A stretch of DNA of 64,000 nt from Thermotogota bacterium (GCA_029780115.1 JAKOZG010000004.1:436607-500606); one strand, 5' to 3'. Shown: positions 16,001-26,531, counted from the stretch's first letter. Notes: a model not told the origin generated them from the sequence alone. A program made the numbers and translations.

Positions 16001-18853
16001 ATGGAAAAGTGGATTCGAATAATAGGAGCGAGAGAGCATAATTTAAAAAACATTGATATTCAAATACCTAAAAACACATTCACAGTTATAACTGGTTTAT
16101 CTGGATCCGGTAAATCTACCTTGGCGTTAGATACTATATATGCAGAGGGTCAAAGAAGGTATTTAGAATCGGTATCATCATATGCTAGACAATTTTTAGG
16201 AAATTTGAAAAAACCAGATGTTGAATTAATAGAAGGTCTTTCCCCCGCTATTGCAATTGAGCAAAAATCTGTTAGCCATAATCCTAGATCTACTGTTGGA
16301 ACTATAACTGAAATATATGATTACATAAGAGTTTTGTTTGCAAGAGTTGGAAGAGCTTATTGTCCAAAGTGTGGAATACCACTAGAAAGTTCCACAGTAG
16401 ATGAGATTGTTGATAATATTTATAAAAATTTTAAAGAAGAAGCCAGATTATACATTTTTGCACCAATTGCAAAGGAAAAGAAGGGTGAATTCAGAAAAGA
16501 AATTAACAACATGAAAATTTCTGGATTTAAAAGGCTAGAGATTGATGGAGAAATTTATGACCTTGACGAAGTTGATTCATTAGCTAAAACTGTTAGACAT
16601 ACAATAAATCTATTAGTTGACAGGATAAAGTTGAGAAAGGATAACTTTGAAAGGATATATGAAGCAGTTGAAATTGCTTTAAAAGAAGGAGAAGGCTTTG
16701 TAGAAATTAGAGAAGTAGATAAAGATGAAAAAGTACTATCAGTTCAAACATTTTCTGAGAATTTAGCTTGTCCAAAATGTGGATACAGTTTTCCTGAAAT
16801 AAATCCAAAACTCTTTTCATTTAATAGCCCGTATGGAGCATGTCCAGAATGTCATGGCTTAGGTTTTAAATTAGAAGTTGAACCAGAGTATATATTCGAT
16901 ATGAATAAGTCTCTTGAAGATGGTGCGGCCATGAATATGGGCAAAGACACATTCATGGTTAATATGATGAAGGAAGTTGTTAGAAGTTATGGAGAAGATC
17001 CCTCGAAAAAGTTAAAAGATATGCCCCAGAAGGTTATAAATGCATTATTATATGGTACAAACAAGGAAATAGACTTCTCATTTTCAAAAAGCAATGGAGA
17101 GTTATATGAGTTCACAAGAGGATTTGAAGGTATGGTCAATTGGTATGAAAGAAGATATAGAGAGACTGATTCAAAAGACATAAAAGCATGGATTGAGAAC
17201 AATTTTATGATTCAAAAAACATGCCAAACATGTCAAGGAAAAAGACTTAGAGAGGAAGCTCTGAGTGTTAAGATTAACAATCATAATATTTACGACATAA
17301 CCGAAATACCTATAGGTGAGTTGAAGGTTTTTTTTGAAACACTTAAATTGAGCGAATTTGAAATGGAGATTGCAAAAGAGTTACTCAGAGAAATAAAAAG
17401 AAGAGTGACTTTTTTAGTTGATGTCGGTTTAGATTATTTAACTCTGGGTAGAAATGCAACTACTCTGTCCGGAGGTGAATCACAAAGAGTAAGACTAGCT
17501 ACACAAATTGGTTCGGGTTTAACAGGAGTAACATATGTGTTAGATGAACCTACAATTGGACTTCATCAGAGAGATAATGACAAACTAATCAATACTTTAG
17601 AAAAGCTTAGGGATTTAGACAATACTGTAATAGTGGTTGAACATGATGAAAATGTGATAAGATCTTCGGATTATATAGTAGATTTAGGACCTGGAGCTGG
17701 TGTCAACGGAGGAAGAGTAATTTATCAAGGTCCTACTAAAAAGTTAATAGAAAACCCAGGAAATTCTTTAACAGGGAAATATTTAGCAGGTCAAAAAACA
17801 ATAGAAATATTAGATAAAAAGAGGATAGAAAAAAATCAATTTCTGAGGATTATAGGTGCTTCACATAACAATTTGAAAAATATAGATGTTGAGATACCTT
17901 TAGGAAAACTTGTTGTAGTAACTGGAGTTTCGGGTTCTGGTAAATCTTCGTTGATTATGGATACTCTATATCCTGCACTCCAGAAGGAGTTGTACAATTC
18001 CAAAACAAGACCTGGTCGATACAAGAAAATTGAAGGATTAGAATATGTAGATAGTGTAATCTCAATTGATCAAAGTCCAATTGGTAGGACCCCTCGTAGC
18101 AATCCTGCTACATATACAGGTGTATTTAATTTTATTAGAGAAGTATTTGCCCAAACTCCTGAAGCAAAGATAAGGGGATACGACAAAGGAAGATTTAGCT
18201 TCAATGTTAAAGGCGGAAGGTGTGAGGCATGTAAGGGTCATGGAGTCTTAAAAATCGAAATGCAATTCTTACCTGACGTTTATGTCACATGTGATGTATG
18301 TAAAGGTAAGAGATATAATAAAGAAACTTTGAAGGTTACATATAAAGGAAAAAATATTTCTGATGTTTTAGACATGACAGTGGATGAAGCTTCAGATTTT
18401 TTTAAAAATTTACCAGCAATAAATAATATACTTCAACTTTTACAAGATGTAGGATTAGGATATATTAGATTAGGGCAACCTGCGACTACTTTGTCAGGCG
18501 GTGAAGCTCAAAGAATAAAATTAACTTCAGAATTAAGAAAAAAATCTACGGGAAACACGGTGTATATTCTTGATGAACCTACAACGGGTTTGCATTTTGA
18601 AGATATAAAAAAACTTCTTAAAGTCCTTAATTTATTAGTTGAGAAAGGGAATACTGTTATTGTGATTGAACATGAATTAGATATTATAAAAAATGCTGAT
18701 TATATAATAGATCTAGGCCCTGAAGGTGGAGAAAATGGAGGGCGAATTGTTGCAATTGGTACCCCTGAAGAAATAGCAGAGAGCGGTTCATACACAGGTT
18801 ATTACCTAAGGCAAGCTTTAGAAAAAAGCAATAATAAAGTCGTGAATAAATAA
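16001..18853 (+). CDS. uvrA: UvrABC excinuclease subunit A
   Basis: A 950-residue nucleotide-excision repair damage sensor with two ABC ATPase modules. Walker A motifs are GLSGSGKST (near residue 31) and GVSGSGKSS (near 645). ABC signatures are [12 protein letters not shown] and [11 protein letters not shown]. The zinc-binding CxxC pairs are present: CPKCG in the first module and CEACKGHG ... [10 protein letters not shown] in the second. The length is standard. GGGAGG lies six bases before ATG; a TATAAT at 15963-15968 may be its -10. A strong terminator follows. Confidence 0.97.
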   Translation: MEKWIRIIGAREHNLKNIDIQIPKNTFTVITGLSGSGKSTLALDTIYAEGQRRYLESVSSYARQFLGNLKKPDVELIEGLSPAIAIEQKSVSHNPRSTVGTITEIYDYIRVLFARVGRAYCPKCGIPLESSTVDEIVDNIYKNFKEEARLYIFAPIAKEKKGEFRKEINNMKISGFKRLEIDGEIYDLDEVDSLAKTVRHTINLLVDRIKLRKDNFERIYEAVEIALKEGEGFVEIREVDKDEKVLSVQTFSENLACPKCGYSFPEINPKLFSFNSPYGACPECHGLGFKLEVEPEYIFDMNKSLEDGAAMNMGKDTFMVNMMKEVVRSYGEDPSKKLKDMPQKVINALLYGTNKEIDFSFSKSNGELYEFTRGFEGMVNWYERRYRETDSKDIKAWIENNFMIQKTCQTCQGKRLREEALSVKINNHNIYDITEIPIGELKVFFETLKLSEFEMEIAKELLREIKRRVTFLVDVGLDYLTLGRNATTLSGGESQRVRLATQIGSGLTGVTYVLDEPTIGLHQRDNDKLINTLEKLRDLDNTVIVVEHDENVIRSSDYIVDLGPGAGVNGGRVIYQGPTKKLIENPGNSLTGKYLAGQKTIEILDKKRIEKNQFLRIIGASHNNLKNIDVEIPLGKLVVVTGVSGSGKSSLIMDTLYPALQKELYNSKTRPGRYKKIEGLEYVDSVISIDQSPIGRTPRSNPATYTGVFNFIREVFAQTPEAKIRGYDKGRFSFNVKGGRCEACKGHGVLKIEMQFLPDVYVTCDVCKGKRYNKETLKVTYKGKNISDVLDMTVDEASDFFKNLPAINNILQLLQDVGLGYIRLGQPATTLSGGEAQRIKLTSELRKKSTGNTVYILDEPTTGLHFEDIKKLLKVLNLLVEKGNTVIVIEHELDIIKNADYIIDLGPEGGENGGRIVAIGTPEEIAESGSYTGYYLRQALEKSNNKVVNK

Positions 18854-18890
18854 AACAAAGCCCCGTGTACGGGGCTTTGTTTTATTTGTC
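18852..18890. terminator. Bidirectional terminator between uvrA and the ABC permease gene
   Basis: A 15-base perfect stem (18852-18866 with 18869-18883) has a GC-rich core GCCCCGT/ACGGGGC and A/T-rich flanks. It lies directly after the uvrA stop and before the end of the convergent permease gene, so it serves both. Confidence 0.9.
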
Positions 18891-18895
18891 TAATT

Positions 18896-20491
18896 TTACT
18901 CCATTTGTTCTATATATCTATCAATTTTTTTAATTTCTTTTCTAATAGAAAAAATAATAATCAACACCAAAGCTGTCACAGTTCCTAAAATAATCAAAGA
19001 GGTTAAAAACATTCCCATTTCTTTAAAAATCCACATAAGACCTTCTTTTACCATAATATCGTAAAAGAGAAGTAAACCAAAAATAGCGACTGCATATCCC
19101 ATGGTAATACTTTCAATTATTAAAATTTCTTTTCCTTTAAAAACTTTGTTGGTTTGAGAAACGTCTCTGTGTGGATCTGAAAGAAAATATCTGGCACCAA
19201 TCAGTGAAGAATAGTAAAGTAAAATTATTGTTGGAATAATTAGAATTAGTTCAAATATATTAAATCCAAAAATAAAAAAGTAAACAAGAGAGATAGCCAA
19301 AAACTCAATGGAAAAGATACTAGAAGATACCAAAACTTTTGAATTAACCATGGTTTTTGTTGAGTAAGGAAACAGTTTAGGAACAGGCCATATTTTTATT
19401 TCTTCTGCAAGCATCATAGAAGTAATTAGTGAGGTATAATTAGCTGCAATTATCATAAACAACATTGCCAGGTAGCTTAAATTATTAATGCCAGCAAAAG
19501 AAAAAAATATCGGAAATATTAACGGATAAAGCATCATAAATATTAACTGAGAATTTCTAAATAATAACTTTATTTCTTTTTTGAGAAGAGGCTGCCTGCT
19601 AGTCTTAAACTTTTCTATTTTATTGACTTTTGATTTCTTTCTTGAAGTTGAGAAATCCAGGTTACTTGAAAATTTATAAATAAGATAAAAGACTAACACA
19701 GAAATTACATAAATGAATATCAAAGAAAAAACATTTCCTCTTGAAGACTGCATAAATTGTGTGTGAGGCCAAATAGGAGACATGAAAATTTTGATGCTGT
19801 TTCCAAACATTTCCAAAATATCTTCTGGATTGGAGCTCATTTTTTGCGGTAAAATTTGTGGAACAAGCACAATAAGTATTATTACAATAAAATACATCAA
19901 TTGACTTAGGCGTTTTGCTGAAGTCTTTCCAACAAAAAATGACATTATTAATCCAACTAACAGGGAAATTGAAAATAAAAACAATAAGAAACCAATTGCT
20001 GATAAGATGGCAAAAAATATATTTGCTCCTTCTGTAACTAGATATAGGATGATCATTGAAAAGACAGCTGAGCCAGCCATTCCTGACATAATAAAACTAT
20101 CAATTGATGCAGAAAAAAAGATTGTAGATCTTTTTATGGGCATGGATAAAAGTAGAGTTATCATATCATTATCATATAACGATGTGATTATTAGTGGGGC
20201 AAACTGCAGGATAAAAAGCGCTGAGGACATTAGAAAAGCTGGAGCTAATAAAAGATCTAGCAAGGTACAATTAAAGTTCATTCCTAGTTGAGATAAAGGA
20301 ATGTTAAGGTCAACACTTTTTAATGAAAAAATCATTGTAGGTACAATAGCAACGATAAAAATTACTGGTACTAAAAAATACCCTAATAATATCGAAGCTA
20401 CACTTGGTCGAACAATCTGACCTTTTCTATTTCGTTTGGGTCGTGCTTTGTTTTTGTATGAAAATTTGAGAAGAAGCATTAAATCCTTCAT
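18896..20491 (-). CDS. ABC-2 type transporter permease
   Basis: A 531-residue polytopic membrane protein with about a dozen hydrophobic segments and basic loops (for example RPKRNRKG near residue 20 and TSRKKSKVNK near 290). It has the general form of large ABC-2 exporters' membrane subunits encoded next to NatA/EcsA-type ATPases. It is the last gene of a leftward cluster with a second permease, two ATPases and a lipoprotein, 19 bases after the neighbouring permease gene. Substrate unknown. Confidence 0.8.
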   Translation of the reverse strand: MKDLMLLLKFSYKNKARPKRNRKGQIVRPSVASILLGYFLVPVIFIVAIVPTMIFSLKSVDLNIPLSQLGMNFNCTLLDLLLAPAFLMSSALFILQFAPLIITSLYDNDMITLLLSMPIKRSTIFFSASIDSFIMSGMAGSAVFSMIILYLVTEGANIFFAILSAIGFLLFLFSISLLVGLIMSFFVGKTSAKRLSQLMYFIVIILIVLVPQILPQKMSSNPEDILEMFGNSIKIFMSPIWPHTQFMQSSRGNVFSLIFIYVISVLVFYLIYKFSSNLDFSTSRKKSKVNKIEKFKTSRQPLLKKEIKLLFRNSQLIFMMLYPLIFPIFFSFAGINNLSYLAMLFMIIAANYTSLITSMMLAEEIKIWPVPKLFPYSTKTMVNSKVLVSSSIFSIEFLAISLVYFFIFGFNIFELILIIPTIILLYYSSLIGARYFLSDPHRDVSQTNKVFKGKEILIIESITMGYAVAIFGLLLFYDIMVKEGLMWIFKEMGMFLTSLIILGTVTALVLIIIFSIRKEIKKIDRYIEQME

Positions 20492-20510
20492 TTTTTACTT
20501 TTACCCCCTA

Positions 20511-21773
20511 TTATGAAACAAGATTTTTAGTGCGTTTTTTATTTTTCTGAAATTTCCCAACTAATAGCCTGTCACTGTTAAATATTAATATAGTGATTAT
20601 TATCATTATTGCAGCGAAGATACTAGAATAAATAATACCAGATAGGACAAGAGCGTATTCTTTTAACATCAAAGATTTCATAGCCATCATCGGGTGTGAG
20701 AAAGGAATAATAAAAATGAAAATTTTGATAAAAGTAGGCATTGTTGAAAAATCCATAAACATTGTCATAAGCATAGAAAAGATTGCCAATACAGTTACTG
20801 GGAAGAGTAAAGATTGTGCACTCTTGTAATCTTTGGCAAAAGAACCTAAAGCCAAACATAGAGATAATCCTGCTAAGAGTGACATGAAAACAGAGAGTCC
20901 CATAAGTGTGTAATCATAGATACTAAGTGTTAAATTATATGCTTGTAAATCCACCAGACCGGAAAAAGAAAAAGACTTCATGTAATAAGTCATTCCAACC
21001 ATGTAAATAGCTGCAAGAATTAGTCCACTTATTGTACTTGCAATTATTTTACTCAAGATTATATAATTTCTCTTTGCGGGAAGAGTTAACAAAGTTTCTA
21101 AAGTTTTGTTTTCTTTTTCTAATCCCATTGAAGAAATAATAGAGGATCCCGACATCATAATAATCATCATAATTAGTGTGGGTATGAGATAAGACTGTGT
21201 GCTAAAAGTATTGATGAGTTCATTAGGAGATAGTCCTCTAAATTCTTTTTCTTTCAAGAACGTAGTTTGGGATGTTGTTAAAGGATTTAAGATTAAATTA
21301 GGATCTAAATCTAGTTCTTGTGTAATTATGATCTTAGATATTTCTTTTTCAACAGCATTTAAAACATAATCTAAAACATCTGACGAAATACCATCAAAAG
21401 GGCCAACACCTTGAACAACCCAATTGATATTGAGTTTACCCTGTTTGTTGTTATAAATGGAGTCAGAGAAATCAGAAGGAATTTCAATCAAAGCAATTCC
21501 TTCTTTAGCAATTACCTCTTGTAAACCAGCACTTTTGTCAGAACCATTGTAAATAATATCAGAAGTTTCCTGTAAAATTTGTGTTGAGATTATACCAAAT
21601 ATACCATTGTCATTATTAATTAAGCCAATAACCGGTTTAACTTCAAGCTTTTCTTCTATATTTCCGACACTTTGACCGATCATGGCAAAAACGAAAGACA
21701 TCGCAGCTATTGAAATAATTGAACCGATTGTCAAAACTTCTTTTAATTCTTTTTTAAACATGTTAAAAAACAT
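20511..21773 (-). CDS. ABC-2 type transporter permease (NatB-like)
   Basis: A 420-residue membrane protein of the NatB/YhaP-type ABC-2 family. It has one N-terminal transmembrane helix and then a large extracytoplasmic domain of about 150 residues (from VKPVIGLINNDNGIFG on). Five or six C-terminal helices follow, with the family hallmark EKENKTLETLLTLPAKR between the second and third. NatAB-type systems export sodium or, in other cases, antibiotics or peptides; which applies here cannot be told. Its start touches the end of the upstream ATPase gene by one base. Confidence 0.87.
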   Translation of the reverse strand: MFFNMFKKELKEVLTIGSIISIAAMSFVFAMIGQSVGNIEEKLEVKPVIGLINNDNGIFGIISTQILQETSDIIYNGSDKSAGLQEVIAKEGIALIEIPSDFSDSIYNNKQGKLNINWVVQGVGPFDGISSDVLDYVLNAVEKEISKIIITQELDLDPNLILNPLTTSQTTFLKEKEFRGLSPNELINTFSTQSYLIPTLIMMIIMMSGSSIISSMGLEKENKTLETLLTLPAKRNYIILSKIIASTISGLILAAIYMVGMTYYMKSFSFSGLVDLQAYNLTLSIYDYTLMGLSVFMSLLAGLSLCLALGSFAKDYKSAQSLLFPVTVLAIFSMLMTMFMDFSTMPTFIKIFIFIIPFSHPMMAMKSLMLKEYALVLSGIIYSSIFAAIMIIITILIFNSDRLLVGKFQKNKKRTKNLVS

Positions 21774-22492
21774 TATTTAATCACCTCGATAAACACATCT
21801 TCAATATTTTGAGCTTGGTATTTTTCTTTTAATTCTTTTGGAGTTCCTACTTCAACGATTTTTCCTGCATTTATAAGAGCAATTCTGTCACACATATATT
21901 CCACTTCTAACATGTTGTGAGAAGATAGTAAAACAGCCTTTCCGTTATTAACGCTTTCCTTAATTATTTTTCTGACTTCACGAGCGTTAATAACATCTAA
22001 CCCTGAAGACGGTTCATCTAAAATTGCTAATTTAGGTTCTGTCATCATAGCCCTAGCAATGAGTAGTTTTCTCATCATTCCCTTACTATATGTATCAATT
22101 TTTGCATTGATTCTATCGTTAAGATTTGAAATTTCAATTCCTTTATCTATCATCTTTTTTAAACTATCTTTATCTTTGGTGAAAAATTTTGCAACAAACT
22201 CTAAATATTCTTTTCCAGTTAAATTTCTATAGGCACCGGCATCTTCAGGTAAATAACTGATAATTTTTCTTACCTGAGAACCTTCTTTTTTGACGTCGTA
22301 GCCATAAACTTTTATATATCCTGAGGTGATTTGAATTAAAGTTGAGATTGTTCTTAAAGTTGTGGTTTTTCCTGCACCATTGGGGCCTATCAATCCAAAA
22401 ATTTCACCTTCATGCACTTCAAAAGAGATATTTTTTATTGCCTCAAAATCCCCGTATTTTTTTACCAAGTTAGACACTTCTAGAGCTATCAT
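21773..22492 (-). CDS. ABC transporter ATPase (NatA-like)
   Basis: A 239-residue ABC ATPase: Walker A GPNGAGKTT (about residues 36-44), Q-loop region YLPEDAGAY, signature YSKGMMRKLLIARA (a SKG variant of SGG), Walker B LAILDEPSSGLD, and H-loop SSHNMLEVE. It is directly coupled to the NatB-like permease, with the ATG of that gene overlapping its stop, so the two very likely form one exporter. Confidence 0.92.
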   Translation of the reverse strand: MIALEVSNLVKKYGDFEAIKNISFEVHEGEIFGLIGPNGAGKTTTLRTISTLIQITSGYIKVYGYDVKKEGSQVRKIISYLPEDAGAYRNLTGKEYLEFVAKFFTKDKDSLKKMIDKGIEISNLNDRINAKIDTYSKGMMRKLLIARAMMTEPKLAILDEPSSGLDVINAREVRKIIKESVNNGKAVLLSSHNMLEVEYMCDRIALINAGKIVEVGTPKELKEKYQAQNIEDVFIEVIK

Positions 22493-22556
22493 TAGTTTCC
22501 CCCTTATTTATTTCCCTTTTTATGGATGTAATTTAAGGTAAATTCGATTATTGTTT

Positions 22557-23306
22557 TTATAGATCTTTGATGATATCCATTATTTCTTCTCCGCCAGTTA
22601 GTTCTAAGAATATATCTTCTAAACTTGTGCTACCTGTTTTTGATAGAGCACGTAGTTCTTCAAGTGTACCTTCTGCAATTATCCTTCCGTGGTCTATTAT
22701 TCCTATCCTATCGCACATCTTTTCAGCTATTTCTAAAATGTGAGTAGTGAAAAAGATACAGCAACCATCTTCTTTATATTTATGTAGTATTTCTTTAAGT
22801 ATTCTGGTAGCTTTTGCGTCTAAACCTACCGTTGGTTCGTCTAAAAAAATTACTTTTGGTTTCCTCATTAAAACTGATGCAACCATTAATTTTTGTTTCA
22901 TACCATGTGAATAATCTCCTATAAAATTGTTTATGTAGTCTATATTGAAGGCTTCACAAATTTCTTCAAACCTGTTGTAGACTTCTTTGGAATCTAGTTT
23001 ATAAACACTTATAATAAATTCAATAAATTCGCTACCCTTAAGGTTCTCATACATTTTAGGTTCATCAGGAACGACACCTATGTTTCTTTTTATTTCTAAT
23101 TCATAATCTTTATAGCTTTTATCCATTATTAGAACCTCTCCAGAGGTTGGTTTTAGAGTGCCAGTGAGCATACGTATAGTAGTAGTTTTTCCTGCACCGT
23201 TTGGTCCTAGAAATCCATAAATTTCACCTGGTTTAACAAGTAAGTTGATTGAATCAACTGCCGTAAAATCTTTAAACTTTTTAGTAAGATTAATTGCTTT
23301 TATCAA
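22557..23306 (-). CDS. ABC transporter ATPase (EcsA/CcmA-like)
   Basis: A 249-residue ABC ATPase: Walker A GPNGAGKTT, Q-loop VVPDEPKMYENL, signature YSHGMKQKLMVASV, Walker B VIFLDEPTVGLD, H-loop TTHILEIAEKM. The signature SHG is typical of the EcsA-type export ATPases. The second ATPase of the cluster, it plausibly pairs with the 531-residue permease, while the NatA-like one pairs with the 420-residue permease. It lies between the lipoprotein gene and the second ATPase gene with gaps of about 50 and 64 bases. Confidence 0.9.
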   Translation of the reverse strand: MIKAINLTKKFKDFTAVDSINLLVKPGEIYGFLGPNGAGKTTTIRMLTGTLKPTSGEVLIMDKSYKDYELEIKRNIGVVPDEPKMYENLKGSEFIEFIISVYKLDSKEVYNRFEEICEAFNIDYINNFIGDYSHGMKQKLMVASVLMRKPKVIFLDEPTVGLDAKATRILKEILHKYKEDGCCIFFTTHILEIAEKMCDRIGIIDHGRIIAEGTLEELRALSKTGSTSLEDIFLELTGGEEIMDIIKDL

Positions 23307-23355
23307 TTCTTTAACCCCCTTTAATAGTTTTTTAACTCATTTTATTTACGCAAAG

Positions 23356-23775
23356 TTATTCTGTTTTCCAAGAGACATCAAAACTTCCTTTAGCTTCTTG
23401 TCCTTTTATAATAATGTTGTATGTTCCTTTTTCAACAGCATCTATTTCAACAGTATTGGTTTCTGATTGATCACCGTCGAAAATAGATTCCCATATAATT
23501 TCATGGGAGGGACTTTGAATACCGATATATAAAATACCGTCATTGATTTCAACTTTGTATTCAATAATTATTTTTTGCTCAGTTTTAACTCTAACTGTTC
23601 CATCTTTTTGTCCCGAAAACAGAGTGAAATGATATGAAATTCGAAAAGGTGTTTTACTACCTGCCATACCAATACTAATTTTACCTTGTTGTTCACATCC
23701 AGTGAACATAAAAAAAGAAACGAAAACGATGGTTAGAAACATCTTTAAAGGTACTTTCGCCTTTTTCATAAACAT
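23356..23775 (-). CDS. Small lipoprotein associated with ABC export cluster
   Basis: About 139 residues. A basic start and hydrophobic core are followed by a lipobox-like FTGC, so it is predicted to be lipid-anchored. The mature part is beta-rich, with a final IKGQEAKGSFDVSW strand pattern reminiscent of pre-peptidase C-terminal or immunoglobulin-like folds; no enzyme motif is seen. Start choice is uncertain: GAGGTG (23780-23785) is 4 bases before ATG 23775 and 10 before ATG 23769. It is first in the cluster of two ATPases and two permeases and may be their extracytoplasmic accessory; that link is by position only. Confidence 0.75.
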   Translation of the reverse strand: MFMKKAKVPLKMFLTIVFVSFFMFTGCEQQGKISIGMAGSKTPFRISYHFTLFSGQKDGTVRVKTEQKIIIEYKVEINDGILYIGIQSPSHEIIWESIFDGDQSETNTVEIDAVEKGTYNIIIKGQEAKGSFDVSWKTE

Positions 23776-23923
23776 CACTCACCTCAAAAATTATTTGTTT
23801 CACTTTAATAACTTTTGGTCAATTATACACCTTAATAAAACAAAAAAATAAGTGCTTTCTTCAAACTCCATATTAATTTAACAATGATTTAACTGCCATG
23901 CTCTGATGGAATAATGAGCAGCG

Positions 23924-23940
23924 TTTGAAAGCGCTATCGG
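23924..23940. promoter_or_regulatory. LacI-family/cre-like operator candidate
   Basis: The partial palindrome TTGAAAGCGCTATCGG matches the LacI/CcpA-type operator core (TGnAArCGnWWWCA) at all but one defined position. It lies between the ldh remnant and the lipoprotein-led ABC cluster, about 100 bases upstream of a leftward TATAAT (23822-23827). Confidence 0.35.
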
Positions 23941-23982
23941 TATAAATAATTTCAATAAAAAGTTTTGATTAATTTTAATTAA

Positions 23983-24705
23983 TTATAGATAAATTTTATC
24001 TATGTATTCTTTAATAATATTCTTCGATTCCTCAAATTTGTTATTTTCTTCTTTATTCAATGAAATATTAACGATTCGTTCTATTCCATCTTTATTTATT
24101 ATAGCGGGGTATCCAATATAAACATCGTCTACTAATACCGATGGAGTATATACCCTTCCTTCATTTTTTATTATAGTTTCTACAAGAGCCGTAGTGGCAG
24201 ATGCGATGCCATAGTTAGTAGCTCCTTTTTTTTCTATTATCTTATACGCTGAATTTTTGACCTCTACAAATATTTCTTCTAATTGCAAGTTACATCGCTG
24301 CTCAAAAGGACAATTTTCACAAAACTTTGTAATAGGGACTCCACCAATCATAGCCGAACTCCATACTGCTAATTCAGAATCTCCATGTTCACCTATTATA
24401 TAGGCATGAATGCTCATAGGTGAAATACCACAATTGTAACCGATTATTGCTCTTAGTCTAGCGGTATCTAATATAGTACCGGTTCCAATTACTCTGTTAG
24501 ATTCAAAACCTGTTGTTTTCCAAACAACATAACTCATAACGTCAACTGGATTGGTAATATTTATAATAATACTATTTGGAGAATATTTTTTGATATTTTC
24601 AGATATTTCTTTAATTATTTTAGCGTTCTTCAAAACCAGGTCTAGTCTTGTTTCACCAGGCTTTTGAGCTGCACCTGCAGTAATTATTACTAGCTTCTTA
24701 ACCAT
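23983..24705 (-). pseudogene. ldh: L-lactate dehydrogenase, N-terminally truncated
   Basis: 240 codons that align well with the C-terminal three-quarters of L-lactate dehydrogenase. Seen are [11 protein letters not shown] (substrate-loop Arg), ITNPVDV, LDTARLR (Asp and Arg of the active site), and [13 protein letters not shown] (proton-relay His). A thermophile-type FCENCPF segment matches Thermotoga LDH. About 70 N-terminal residues are missing, including the whole GxGxxG first Rossmann strand-turn-helix and the NAD-ribose aspartate. What precedes the homologous part is the esterase gene, overlapping by 16 bases. A deletion joining the two is the simplest reading. The remaining frame is open and its C terminus is normal. 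I judge it a pseudogene; a shortened protein of another use is possible. Confidence 0.8.
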
Positions 24706-25463
24706 TTCACAGTTTCTTGTGCAACTTTTTCTCTTTCTATATCATTAACAACGACATGTCCGCTTTTTTCGAGAATCAAGAAAGTTTTCTTCGATTTAAT
24801 GTTATTTTCAATTAGATCTTTGACATTAAAAGGCACTGCGTCATCCTTTTTGGAAAGTATTACGAAGGTATCAGAAGTGATCTTTGAGAGATTTTTTAGA
24901 GATAATTTTTGAAGTTTGTAAAGATCTGCTGCTTTCGAGGGCCAATCATAATTCCAATACTGTTGAGCAAGATAGTTTAATCTTTCATCTTCAAAAACAG
25001 CAGGATTATTTTTGGGTACCTTCTTAATGAAATATTTAAAGAAAGGTGTCAACTTAATTCTCCAGTCAGTAGCAATAAATGCAGGCGCAGCTAAAACAAT
25101 CTTTTCGGGCTGAAATTTTTCAGCAATTAGCGCAGTCAAAACTCCCCCCATTGATAATCCTAACACATATACTTTTTCATAGTAGGATTTTAAATTCAAG
25201 TAAGCGTCCAATGATTTTCTTAGCCAATCTCGCCAATTAGAGTTCAAAAAATCCTGTGTATTGGTTCCATGTCCAGGAAGGCGAGGTATGTATATTGTGA
25301 ATCCAGCTTTATTTAGCTCGTTTCCTAAATAGTACATGTCGTGTGGAGAGCCAGTATATCCATGCAATAATAAAACAGACTCTTTTAGCTCACCTTTTAG
25401 ATAAAGTTCTTTAGAGATAGGTGAAACATTTGTACTTTCGGGTATTTTTTCAAAAAAACTCAA
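24690..25463 (-). CDS. Alpha/beta hydrolase, carboxylesterase (Est30/monoglyceride lipase-like)
   Basis: A 257-residue serine hydrolase. The oxyanion motif is LLHGYTG (residues 32-38), the nucleophile elbow GLSMGG has Ser104, and the acid is likely the Asp in SKKDDAVPF. The catalytic base is His236 in KSGHVVVND. The short lid and motif set fit the Est30-type carboxylesterases acting on short-chain esters or monoacylglycerols. TTG start at 25463 is supported by AAAGGGA seven bases upstream. The last few codons fall in DNA that, in another frame, is lactate-dehydrogenase-derived. The native C-terminal end may therefore have been replaced by a few residues, without loss of the catalytic core. 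Confidence 0.87.
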   Translation of the reverse strand: MSFFEKIPESTNVSPISKELYLKGELKESVLLLHGYTGSPHDMYYLGNELNKAGFTIYIPRLPGHGTNTQDFLNSNWRDWLRKSLDAYLNLKSYYEKVYVLGLSMGGVLTALIAEKFQPEKIVLAAPAFIATDWRIKLTPFFKYFIKKVPKNNPAVFEDERLNYLAQQYWNYDWPSKAADLYKLQKLSLKNLSKITSDTFVILSKKDDAVPFNVKDLIENNIKSKKTFLILEKSGHVVVNDIEREKVAQETVKWLRS

Positions 25464-25625
25464 TTCTCATCCCTTTCTTTCAAAATTTAGTTTAGAAAAA
25501 TAGCTTTAATGAGATAATTTCTGAAAAAATAATATTCAAATCTTATATATGCTTCTTTTCATTTGAGCATCTCTTTAATGCTATAAATTAAAAATTCGAT
25601 TTTTTATATTTGCAAAAAAGTTATT

Positions 25626-26531
25626 TTATATAAATTCAATTAATTTGTTATATTCTTCTTGAGTAATATATTCTTCAGTAAGTAATTTATTAAGTATTTG
25701 TTTTGCGATTTCTTTATTTTTAATAATAGTTACTTCTGCAAAAATCGTACTATATTTTTCTTTATCATCCATTCCTTGTATTTTTTTTATTAAATCATTA
25801 TATATTTCATTTAGGTTCTCTTCTTTTTTTTCTTTAAAAGGTTTCATTTTGGGTTGGTCTAATTCTTTTTCTTTAAGCTTATCACTTTGAATTGGCTCGG
25901 TTTCTATTTTACCAAAATTTCCCGATGGAACGGGGATTGGATATTTACCACTGGCAGTACCATCTTCAATGTAATGCATAGTAGTTTCTCTTATCAAGAA
26001 AAAGAGCAGCAACCATTCATATATATCCAAAGTAATAATTCTAAGGAGCATAGCTGTATTCCCGTTTCTTAATTTTATAAAACGGTTTTTTACTAGATTA
26101 TGAGAAATTTCTGATTCTTGAAGTTGCCATTGATCTTTAACTATCCTGTTAATCATAGTAGCGTAGGATACCCAGCTTAAAACAAAAAAACCAAAGAAAA
26201 CATAGAAATACCAGTTAGGAATAGAGATAGTCTGCCATTCCTCAAAAGGTATATTTATTAGCTCTCTTGCTAATAAAGAATAAAAAAGCGATATTACAAC
26301 AATTGATATGATGTACATTATAAACCAAAAATTGGCGACTTCTTCCTTTATGTCAGGAAATTGCCAATTGTTAGCTTCATATACCTGTTTCATTATCTTG
26401 ATATGGGTGTTCCGGTTTCTTATTAATGCATAGTAAGTAAAGAAGAGAATAATCACACCTAAAAATTGTAAAAAGGGTATGTATTGAAAAATGAATCCCA
26501 GTAAAAGTAAGAAAGGCCTAACTATTATCAT
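25626..26531 (-). CDS. Membrane protein of unknown function with C-terminal SHOCT-like tail
   Basis: A 301-residue protein. About four to five hydrophobic segments occupy residues 1-190 (two at the N terminus, then around 68-90, 105-125 and 165-185). A polar linker rich in Lys/Glu/Pro (about 195-245) follows. The final helical segment, ILNKLLTEEYITQEEYNKL, resembles the short SHOCT oligomerisation motif. I do not recognise a family for the membrane part. Good AGGAGGAG ribosome binding site. It stands alone between the esterase gene and a divergent gene, with a possible -10 (TATAAT, 26614-26619) upstream. Confidence 0.7.
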   Translation of the reverse strand: MIIVRPFLLLLGFIFQYIPFLQFLGVIILFFTYYALIRNRNTHIKIMKQVYEANNWQFPDIKEEVANFWFIMYIISIVVISLFYSLLARELINIPFEEWQTISIPNWYFYVFFGFFVLSWVSYATMINRIVKDQWQLQESEISHNLVKNRFIKLRNGNTAMLLRIITLDIYEWLLLFFLIRETTMHYIEDGTASGKYPIPVPSGNFGKIETEPIQSDKLKEKELDQPKMKPFKEKKEENLNEIYNDLIKKIQGMDDKEKYSTIFAEVTIIKNKEIAKQILNKLLTEEYITQEEYNKLIEFI

